DNA of 64,000 nucleotides from Perilla frutescens (lineage: Eukaryota > Streptophyta > Magnoliopsida > Lamiales > Lamiaceae), in NCBI GenBank assembly GCA_026008535.1, contig BRKX01000007.1:57525001-57589000 (forward strand). The letters run 5' to 3'. Under the pieces are notes generated by a model. That model did no database searches. It saw nothing but the letters and a program-made list of their open reading frames with translations, and had not been told where the DNA came from. Every line of letters starts with the position of its first letter. Within the stretch, counting starts at the first letter, position 1. Position numbers and translations under genes: made by a program. Of the stretch, positions 45,376-54,204 are shown piece by piece.

Positions 45376-46547
45376 TGATACGACCCAGACTATGCTAGGA
45401 CGAATCTTGAGAACGTAGCGGAAGACTTCTGGATACGAAACACGTCAGCGAATGAAGGGTTTCAATCCGACTCGATAAACAACGAAAAATACGACAATCT
45501 AGACAACTAAAATACCTAGAAAAATGATACAAACTATATAACACAATACCAATGACAAAGGGGCTGAAAGGGAACGTGTATGGGCTGGAAATTATGTAGG
45601 ATTTCGTGTGTGTAGGCTAGTGAAGAATGGCTTGGAGAAGGTAGGATATGATAGGGATGTAACGAACTTACGAATAAACGAACGGTGGAAGGTTGCTCGA
45701 ACTTGTGGCTGACTTTGAGGCGTGCGTCGATGTGGATGGAAGACGTCGATGATGGTTGATGGATGATGATTCGTTGATGTGAATCACAACCCGATAGCCT
45801 CTTTGAATCTCGAACGTACCCAAGGATGAAATCTCCAAGTTGATCTTCGGATAGCGAATACCGGTTAATCCCTCAAGTGGATTAAGCAATACCCTTGAAT
45901 AAGACTTAAAGTTGCTAGCTCCAAGAATATGAATTTTAAATCAAAACTCATAAAGATTTAAAAGGGGGTTGAGACAATATTGAAAGGCCTAAAGTATCAA
46001 TGTAACAATGATCCCCTATTTATAAGAGCTATAGGGACGAAAATAATAAGCTTAAAAGGCCTAAAAATTGATCCAAAAGGGATCTCTAACTATACTAGGA
46101 AGTTTCCTAAGCAAAAATTCTATTCAAGGTAGGAAATTGCCTTAAATACAATTCTAGTCAAACTCTATCAACTTATGGACGAAAATTAATAAATAAATAA
46201 ATAAAATCTGAACTAAACTATAGTCTAACATAATTAAATAAATACTATAGTCTAAATAAAATTCAACCCCTAATTAAATTAATTAAAGGGCCAAAAATCT
46301 GATCTCGTGCACGCATGCACAACTCGACGAGTTCTTCATGTTCTCTTCTTCAAACCTTGATCTCCAATCTTTAATTACTAGCAAAGTAACAATTTTGGAG
46401 TTGCTCTCAACATCTTTGTCATCTTCGAATTTCTTACATACAAATGCTTGGAAAAATCCTTGCAATTGTATTGCTCGAAATCGTGTAATTGGACCACGTA
46501 TTTGCAGCTCCGGATTAAGCTCTTCAAGGCTTTTCGTGGCTTCATCA
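45376..46547 (-). repeat. 3' LTR of element G
   Basis: 1172 bp, TGATACGACCCAGACTATGC...GTGGCTTCATCA. It carries a ~23-bp deletion relative to the 5' LTR. Confidence 0.9.
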
Positions 46548-47977
46548 TTCCCCTCCTCTTGAAAAGAATTCGTCCTCGAATTCAAAGCTCCGGGATCAAA
46601 GACGAACACGAACTGGCCATCAAATTCTTTTTGCACAAGCTGCATAAAACACATCTTCATGAACATGAACGAGAACATTCCACTTGTGTTAATCATCCGA
46701 AACTCTAGCTCCATAGATTGCCTCGGTATGGTATCCACGTTCAAACTTGGTGGTACATCAACTTCCAATGGAATTTCTTCAACAACCTGTAAAACAAAGG
46801 CATCACAAGGAAACGGTTGACAAAAAATGTTAGAACTCGGCAGCTCCTCCATATTAGCTTGTTCGAGCTCTTCAAGATCTTCAACCATTGTCTCACGGAT
46901 GTCATTCTCCTTTTCATTACAAGGTTGTATCTCCAACAACTCTTCAACTTCTTCGGCTTCCTCAACTGCATCATGGATCTCCAAATTCACAATTTGTAGT
47001 TTATCATCCATACAATCTTCAGGACTTGTCATCTCCATGGACAAAACATCCAAATTGCAATCTTCTATACTTGTCTTCTCCGGATTATTAATTTCGAGAA
47101 TGGGCACCTCTTCATCAACATGAATGGAAACCGACTCCTCTTGATTACATTCGTCTTGAACTAACTCCTCCAAAACTGGCATCTCCTCATTCGATGTTTC
47201 TATCATGTTTACTTCCGGCTTAGATTCTTCAACTATCTCATCTTCTAAGCACATAGAAACAGATGGTAATGAGATAAAAGGTACTTCAACGAAGTCTAGA
47301 ATTGGTACCTTGGAAATAGAAGCATCATGGGTGGCAATGCTCGACTCTACTTGAACCTCCTCTTTTGACTTCATCTCTAGTTCTTCTAGCCATTTTTCTA
47401 TCCGAATGGCGTAATCCACCATGTCTTCCAACTCATCAAAGTGGTACAATGCTACTCTTTCACGAATTGCCCTTCGTAGACCAGCTAGAAATCTATCCAT
47501 GGTATCTTCTGGATATTCTTCTACATCAGCTCGTCTCATGGCTTCAATCATTTTGTTGTAGTAGTAATTTACACTTCGATCTCTTTGTCTAAGCTTGTAT
47601 AGCTTTTCCTCCAACTCCCATTGGTAGTGGTCTGGAATGAAGCGTTTCCGCATCAAATCTTTCAACTCACGCCATGTGTCGATAGGTGGAAGGTGATCTC
47701 TATGGCACCGGTTCTGCTGGAATTCCCACCATGTTGTTGCGTAGCCTTTAAACTTTGACGAGACTAACTGCACTTTCTTTTTCTCGGGGAAGTCATAGCA
47801 CTCAAAAAGTTTTTCTACTTTGCATTCCCAATCCAAATAGATGTCGGGATAATATAGACCTTCAAACTCAGGTATGATCATGTTGTTGTTGCGGTAGAGA
47901 TGGTGAGAATTTGGTGTATAGGGTGTATGGGTATACGGAGTATGATTGGTGTATGGTGCATGGACCGGATGGTACAT
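46283..47977 (-). CDS. gag: Gag-CR fusion protein of non-autonomous element G
   Basis: Open frame of 564 codons, collinear with the B protein and closely similar. Low-complexity N-terminus (PYTNHTPYTHTPYTP), Gag core (IPEFEGLYYPDIYLDWE, GYATTWWEFQQNRC), an acidic middle with no zinc knuckle, LVQKEFDGQFVFVFDP, NSRTNSFQEEGND over the polypurine tract, and an LTR-encoded tail with RGPITRFRAIQLQGF and IKDWRSRFEE. The frame stayed open although the two LTRs have diverged, and the G and B genes differ by scattered substitutions without stops. The start is uncertain; an internal Met just before IPEFEG is an alternative. Proposed role: a Gag that co-assembles with particles of an autonomous CRM element. 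Confidence 0.82.
   Translation of the reverse strand: MYHPVHAPYTNHTPYTHTPYTPNSHHLYRNNNMIIPEFEGLYYPDIYLDWECKVEKLFECYDFPEKKKVQLVSSKFKGYATTWWEFQQNRCHRDHLPPIDTWRELKDLMRKRFIPDHYQWELEEKLYKLRQRDRSVNYYYNKMIEAMRRADVEEYPEDTMDRFLAGLRRAIRERVALYHFDELEDMVDYAIRIEKWLEELEMKSKEEVQVESSIATHDASISKVPILDFVEVPFISLPSVSMCLEDEIVEESKPEVNMIETSNEEMPVLEELVQDECNQEESVSIHVDEEVPILEINNPEKTSIEDCNLDVLSMEMTSPEDCMDDKLQIVNLEIHDAVEEAEEVEELLEIQPCNEKENDIRETMVEDLEELEQANMEELPSSNIFCQPFPCDAFVLQVVEEIPLEVDVPPSLNVDTIPRQSMELEFRMINTSGMFSFMFMKMCFMQLVQKEFDGQFVFVFDPGALNSRTNSFQEEGNDEATKSLEELNPELQIRGPITRFRAIQLQGFFQAFVCKKFEDDKDVESNSKIVTLLVIKDWRSRFEEENMKNSSSCACVHEIRFLAL
46548..46565 (-). other. Polypurine tract of element G
   Basis: In sense CTTTTCAAGAGGAGGGGAA directly before the 3' LTR, as in B and H. 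Confidence 0.8.
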
Positions 47978-48852
47978 GGGTGCATATGTGTATGGTCCGG
48001 ATGGTGTATATGGGTATGAACAGATGATATATGTGGAATAAGATGAATTTTCGATCTCCTTGATGATGGTGGACGAAAATTTGAAGGGAGGAAGTGTATA
48101 TGGAAGGTTTGGAAGAATTTGGATGGAAGAAAGCTAGAAAAGGAAAGAATTAGATGTATTTTTGAAGTTCCCAAATAGAATAGGAATCCAAAAATAAATT
48201 CCAAATGTAGAAGGAAAGAAATAGGAAAGAAGAAGGAAAGAAAGATTAGGTAATTTGGAAAGTGTTACACAATTGTGACACAATCTAAATATCCTAATTG
48301 AACTAGACTCTAAAAGGAAAGAACCAAAAATAATTTACAACTCAAAAGGAAACTACCAAAATAAAATAAAAACTTGGAAGGAAAGTTCAAAAAATAAAAT
48401 AAGACTCTAAAGGAAAATTACCAACTAAAGAATTATCCAAAAAGGAAACTACCAAAATTAAAATAGAACTTAGAAGGAAAGTTCCAAAAATAAAATAAAA
48501 CTAGAAGGAAACTACCAAAAATAAGAAAAGACTCACTAGGAAATTACCAACTATGATTTAGTACTAAAAAGGAAGGTACCAAAATTAAAGAAACACAAAA
48601 GGAAACAATGAATATACATCTTTTTTTTTTTTTAATTTTCGGATTTTTTATTTCTTTTTTTTTTATCCGATTTTTTATTTCTTTTTTTTTTCGACGGCTT
48701 TTTTTCTCTCTTTTTTTTTGTCGATGCTCCTTTTTTTTTTCAATTGATAGCTATGCTATTACAGCTCGATAAAATAAAAAATAAAGAAGACACGTAAGAC
48801 GACATGTAGGATAAAAATGACACGTCAGATTGAACCACGACCAGCAGAGCTG
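47978..48852 (-). other. Leader of element G with tandem degenerate repeats and A-rich tract
   Basis: No gene supported. About ten degenerate 25-40-bp units of the form AAGGAAACTACCAAAAATAAAATA lie at 48290-48600 on the plus strand, followed by T tracts at 48618-48742 (A-rich in sense). Octamers of the GGTGTATG type lie at 47917-48020. Confidence 0.6.
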
Positions 48853-48869
48853 ACGTGGCTCTGATGCCA
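48853..48869 (-). other. Primer binding site of element G, one mismatch
   Basis: In sense TGGCATCAGAGCCACGT: the F-type tRNA-Met site with a T-to-C change at position 4. Confidence 0.75.
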
Positions 48870-48875
48870 AATTTA

Positions 48876-50070
48876 TGATACGACCCAGACTATGCTAGGA
48901 CGAATCTTGAGAACGTAGCGGAAGACTTCTGGATACGAAACACGTCAGCGAATGAAGGGTTTCAATCCGACTCGATAAACAACGAAAAATACGACAATCT
49001 AGACAACTAAAATACCTAGAAAAATGATACAAACTATATAACACAATACCAATGACAAAGGGGCTGAAAGGGAACGTGTATGGGCTGGAAATTATGTAGG
49101 ATTTCGTGTGTGTAGGCTAGTGAAGAATGGCTTGGAGAAGATAGGATATGATAGGGATGTAACGAACTTACGAATAAATGAACGGTGGAAGGTTGCTCGA
49201 ACTTGTGGCTGATTTTGAGGCGTGCGTCGATGTGGATGGAAGACGTCGATGATGGTTGATGGATGATGATTCGTTGATGTCAATCACAACCCGATAGCCT
49301 CCTTGAATCTCGAACGTACCCAAGGATGAAATCTCCAAGTTGATCTTCGGATAGCGAATACCGGTTAATCCCTCAAGTGGATTAAGCAATACCCTTGAAT
49401 AAGACTTAAAGTTGCTAGCTCCAAGAATATGAATTTTAAATCAAAACTCACAAAGATTTAAAAGGGGGTTGAGACAATATTGAAAGCAAAGCTTAATAAT
49501 TCAAATAAAATCTAAAGTATCAATGTAACAATGATCCCCTATTTATAAGAGCTATAGGGACGAAAATAATAAGCTTAAAAGGCCTAAAAATTGATCCAAA
49601 AGGGATCTCTAACTATACTAGGAAGTTTCCTAAGCTAGAATTCTATTCAAGGTAGGAAATTGCCTTAAATACAATTCTACTCAAACTCTATCAACTTATG
49701 GACGAAAATTAATAAATAAATAAATAAAATCTGAACTAAACTATAGTCTAACATAATTAAATAAATACTATAGTCTAAATAAAATTCAACCCCTAATTAA
49801 ATTAATTAAAGGGCCAAAAATCTGATCTCGTGCACGCATGCACAACTCGACGAGTTCTTCATGTTCTCTTCTTCAAACCTTGATCTCCAATCTTTAATTA
49901 CTAGCAAAGTAACAATTTTGGAGTTGCTCTCAACATCTTTGTCATCTTCGAATTTCTTACATACAAATGCTTGGAAAAATCCTTGCAATTGTATTGCTCG
50001 AAATCGTGTAATTGGACCACGTATTTGCAGCTCCGGATTAAGCTCTTCAAGGCTTTTCGTGGCTTCATCA
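48876..50070 (-). repeat. 5' LTR of element G
   Basis: 1195 bp, same ends as 45376-46547. The donor-like ACTTAC is at 49166-49171. Confidence 0.9.
49539..49548 (-). promoter_or_regulatory. TATA box of element G LTR
   Basis: In sense TTATAAATAGGGGATCATTG. Confidence 0.55.
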
Positions 50071-50075
50071 GATTT

Positions 50076-50614
50076 AGCACCTCTAAGTTTTACAAAGGGA
50101 ATTCGCTGTCCACGTTCGAGGGATCGTCGGAGACTCGCTATCCGAAGAGCAACTTAAAGAATTTGGCCTTGTGTACGTTCGAGATTCAAGGCAACTTTCG
50201 GGTTGTGATTCACATCACTTCCACCACCGCCGAACCACCTCCACGACGCCTCCATCACCGCCGTTCGTCCGCTTCAAGATCAGCCACCATCGTGCCTAGT
50301 TCGTATTCCAATCGTTCATTGTCTCGTTCAATCCGTAAGTCCATCACAACTCTAACATATCCTATCTACTCTAGCCATTCTAAACCAATTCCATACCATC
50401 GAAATTCCACCCTTGACACCATCATCCTAGCCGTCCAAAACAGCCCATCTCTTGTTGGATTTGTGTTATTTTGTGTGTCATACGTCTAGGTATTTTATTT
50501 AGTATTAGTCGTCTAGTTTCTTCCGTATATTTTACTTTGATTTTTTGAGTCATCGTAGACACAAAAACTTACGTGTGTCGACGTGTGTTCGTTCCTAGAG
50601 TTCGGGTCGTATCA
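50076..50614 (+). repeat. A2 5' LTR, segment 3
   Basis: Resumes after GATTT with AGCACCTCTAAG and ends GGGTCGTATCA, six bases before the primer site. Confidence 0.9.
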
Positions 50615-50620
50615 TAAAAG

Positions 50621-50637
50621 TGGTATCAAAGCCACGT
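50621..50637 (+). other. Primer binding site of element A2, tRNA-Met
   Basis: TGGTATCAAAGCCACGT, the same variant as A and B. Confidence 0.8.
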
Positions 50638-50714
50638 CGGCTTTGGTTCGATTTTTATGTCGTTATTTTATTTTATGTTTGATCGAGTTGTAATTTAATT
50701 TCCGTATTGTTCAT

Positions 50715-51010
50715 TGTTAAAAAAAAAGGGAGAAGAAAAGGCACGATCAAAAAAAAAAAGAGACAAAAAAAAAGAGTCGATCGATTAAAAAAAAAATGAA
50801 AATTCATTGTTTCCATATTGTTCAATTTTTATTTTGGTACTTTCCTTTTGGTACTAGATCCTAGTTGGTAATTACCTAGTGAGTCTCAACCTATTTTGGT
50901 AGTTTCCTTCTAAGTTGTTTTTATTTTTGGAACTTTCCATACAAGTTCTAATTCTTGTTGGTAACTTCCATAAGAGTCTTATTTTATTTTTGGTTCATTC
51001 CTTCTAGAGT
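50715..51010 (+). other. A-rich tract and degenerate repeats in the A2 leader
   Basis: A-rich run 50720-50797, then units like TTTTTGGAACTTTCC and TTGGTAGTTTCCTTC at 50830-51010, the sense version of the repeats in the A, B and G leaders. No gene. Confidence 0.55.
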
Positions 51011-51539
51011 CTAGGCTAATTAAGGTATTTAGATTGTGTCACATAGATTGATACATATCCAAATCCCCTACTTACCTAATATCTTTTTCTTCTTTCCTTA
51101 TCTCTTTTATTTCTTTCCTTCTTCTACCTAGATTTATTTTTGGATTTCCTAATCTATTTGGAACTTCAATAATTGATCTACTTCTTTCCTTTCCTACCAT
51201 TCCCCTACTCGACCAACACACCCCCATACCCACTCCTACACCATTCGGCCACCCCATCCCTAACACTACCCCAATCGGCCATCACCCTACCTACACATAC
51301 TCAACCCGTATCTCATCTACACACACCAAATTCATCCTTGTTCCGAGAATAGCATTCCCGTCCTTTCTTTGAACAAACCACACGAGTTCCTGCTCCCATA
51401 TACACGATTTTCACACACTGTGCACCATACACTTTGAGTGATACACGAGTGGTAAAATCAAGAGTGAAAACAAAAGAGTGAACGTGAGATAGTGAGGACC
51501 TACCTTGTTTTCTTTACGTTTGTTCATTTTGTAGGTACC

Positions 51540-51925
51540 ATGAAGAAAGGAGCCCACACCGAGTCATCCTCTACACCTCCAGTCGATCACCATTCGACTT
51601 CACCACCTTTGGACCCGTCCAAAGACCCTTCCAAAGCACCCATGGAGTCATATTCGGATCCACCCGCACCGTGGGATCCCAAGTACCATTTTGAAGCGTT
51701 GTCTAAGCATGTTCAAACACAACATCAGGCTCTCTCCAACAAGATAGACGATTTAGTGCATGCTCTTGAACGCACTAAAACAACACCTGTCTATCCTCCA
51801 CCCATTCGAGGAAACCAACGCCTAGAGCATCACAACGAGCCTGAAGAGGAGTACTTTGATGAGAATACTGAAGAATTTGATCGAGGACGTCGCCCGAGAT
51901 GAGGCCATAGTCGAGATGACTATGA
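51540..51925 (+). pseudogene. gag: A2 gag, first part
   Basis: Begins MKKGAHTESSS like element A. It runs to a TGA at 51900-51902, where A has CGA (Arg), and is cut at 51925 by solo LTR K with target TATGA. It continues at 54205. Confidence 0.85.
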
Positions 51926-52112
51926 TGATGTGACCCGGACAATGTATCCAAGACACGAGATTTATGCACGCGGAAGACTCAAGAATCGAACTACGTCAGC
52001 TAGAAAACAATGGAATCAATCCGACTCAAAACAAGATAAAACTTACTAGAATTAAACGTCACGAACTATGACTCGAACGAGGACTTGATGAACACCTTGA
52101 GGCTGGCTGGAT
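51926..52112 (-). repeat. Solo LTR K, left segment (F-like end)
   Basis: Starts TGATGTGACCCGGACAATG exactly as the element F LTR. Cut at 52112 by solo LTR J. The duplication TATGA flanks the whole of K (51921-51925 and 54200-54204). Confidence 0.85.
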
Positions 52113-53300
52113 GATAAGACCATAGTAAGCATCAAATCGGTCCATTCAAAGCTGCCATTAGAGGATCCCAAGATTGTTACTCCTTTAATAATCAAAGATT
52201 GGAGATCAAGATTTGAAGAGCAATGCATGAAGATAGAACTCATCAAGTTGTGCATGCATGGCAGATTCACATTGCATAGACAAGTTGCATGGAGTTTTCG
52301 TCCCCCTTAGTTATTTAATTAAGGGATTGATTTATTTAGACTATAGTATTTAATTAGACTATGGTATTTAATTAATTAGATCAGATTTTTAATTAATTAT
52401 TTGTTAATTTTCGTCCATAATGAGGTCAAGTTTGACTAGAATTGTATTTAAGGCAATTTCCTACCTTGAATAGAATTCTAGTTTAGGTATCTTCCTAGTA
52501 TAGTTAGAGATCCCTTTTGGATCAATTTTTAGGCCTTTTAAGCTTATTATTTTCGTCCCTATTATGCCTATAAATAAGGGATCCATGTAAAATTGATACT
52601 TTAGACTATATTTGAATTATTAAGCCTTTGCTTTCAATATCGTCTCAACCCATTTAATCTTTGTGAGTTTAGATAATTAAATTCATACTCTTAGATTTAG
52701 CACCTCTAAGTTTTACAAAGGGAATTCGCCGCCCACGTTCGAGGGATCGTCGGAAACTCGCTACTTGAAGATCAACTTAAAGAATTTGGCCTTGTATACG
52801 TTCGAGATTCAAGGCAACTTTCGGGTTGTGATTCGCATCTACCAATCACCACCGTCCAGCCGCCTTCAACAACATCCATCATCATCTTCGTCCATCTCAA
52901 CATCCTTCCAAGAATTCATAGTTCGAGTATCAAGCCATTCCAAACCGTTCCGGATCAGATTTGCATATACGTGTTCTACGCGACGTTTGGAGCACATATA
53001 ACGTAAGTTTATCCAATCCTTATCATACCCTATCTACCTTAGCCATTCTTCACCCTAACATCACACACGAAATCCTCTCCATAATTCCAGCCCCTATACA
53101 CGATCCATTCCAGCCCTTACGCCCTTGGTTTGTGTTACATAGTTCGTGTCGTTCTCTACGTACTCTAGTTGTCTAGTTTGTCGTAATTTTCGTTGTTTTT
53201 CGAGTCGGATTGAAACCCTTCATTCGCTGACGTGTTTCGTATCCAGAAGTCTTCCGCTACGTATTCTCAAGATTCGTCCTAGCATAGCCGGGTCGTATCA
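52113..53300 (+). repeat. Solo LTR J inside solo LTR K
   Basis: 1188 bp, TGATAAGACCATAGTAAGC...GGGTCGTATCA, flanked by perfect duplication CTGGA (52108-52112 and 53301-53305). It contains TATAAATAAGGGATCC near 52568 and a CGTAAGT donor-like site near 53001. Its U5 end matches element G, so a J-type autonomous element may exist elsewhere. Confidence 0.88.
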
Positions 53301-53305
53301 CTGGA

Positions 53306-54199
53306 ACACAACGGTAGTGATGGTGATGGCGGCGGTGGAAGGTAGTTGTAGATCGGCTAAATCGAACGAACCCGTGTTGAAAACCCGAACGCACTCGTCT
53401 AGCTTCTCCGGATAGCAATTCTCCCAAGTACTCGATGTACCCTGAAGAACTTGAATAAGACTATTGAATTGCTAGATCAATAGAATTGTGTTTGATCAAC
53501 CAAAGGATCGATAAATGTGATCAACCAAAGGATCGGTGAGACAATTGAGAAATTAACTCTTTATTTCATGCAACGTCTGAATTATGAATGTCACATGGTG
53601 CTCCTATTTATAGGAGTGTATATGGACGAAAATTAGAGTCCTAATACTAGAAGAATTCAAAATAAACTAGTTCTAATCTATCTAGGATTGTTACCTTATC
53701 CAAAATCTGGTTTTAAGGTAAGAATCAAAAGATACCAAAAATAAAGTAAGAAAAATCTATCTAGATAAAGATAAATCCCAACAACTTGGGCCTTCATAAA
53801 TCTCGCCTATTTGGACTTAATTAATCACAACAATGGGCTGATTTTATTGATTAAATTCGTGGCCCATGTTATAATTAATCTTGCCACCTTTGCATGAAAA
53901 ACAGCATCTCCCGATTTCCCATGCAAACTCGTAGAACTCTTCATGCACACGTCCAAATGGCTTCCTTCTTCTTCTCACGTCTTCATGCTTCCTTCTTCAT
54001 CATCAAATGGTAGCATGTTGACCAATCTCGGGCTGAATATTTGATCTTCATGGGCTGCCCAAAATATCTGAATATTTTCATGCACGTGTGTTCTTCAAAT
54101 CTTGATCTCCAATCTTTAATTTTGAACAACATGATTATCTTTGAAGCTCTCAATGGTATTCTTGGATTTGATTCTTTTATGCTTTTCGGGTTCGTATCA
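53306..54199 (-). repeat. Solo LTR K, right segment (H-like)
   Basis: Continues K and ends ...CGGGTTCGTATCA like the element H LTRs. It shares with H the doubled TGATCAACCAAAGGATCG (near 53470-53540). Followed by TATGA. Confidence 0.85.
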
Positions 54200-54204
54200 T
54201 ATGA

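Larger units (their letters stand above)
45376..50070 (-). mobile_element. Non-autonomous CRM element G, complete
   Basis: 4695 bp with LTRs at 45376-46547 and 48876-50070 and a perfect duplication GATTT (45371-45375 and 50071-50075). The LTRs differ by a ~23-bp deletion in the 3' copy (near 45986) and several substitutions, so it is older than F and B. The only gene is a Gag-CR fusion; no protease, RT, RNase H or integrase. Confidence 0.9.
50335..51534 (+). other. Predicted leader intron of element A2
   Basis: Donor-like CCGTAAGT (GTAAGT at 50335-50340) in the LTR and a pyrimidine-rich acceptor TTGTTCATTTTGTAG ending at 51534, 5 nt before the gag ATG at 51540. Length 1200 nt, spanning the primer site. 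Same design as A and F. Prediction only. Confidence 0.4.

Noticed and set aside
49971..50489. 172-residue plus-strand frame across the G/A2 LTR border
   Set aside because: It joins the end of the G LTR to A2 LTR sequence over a target duplication; a chance fusion.
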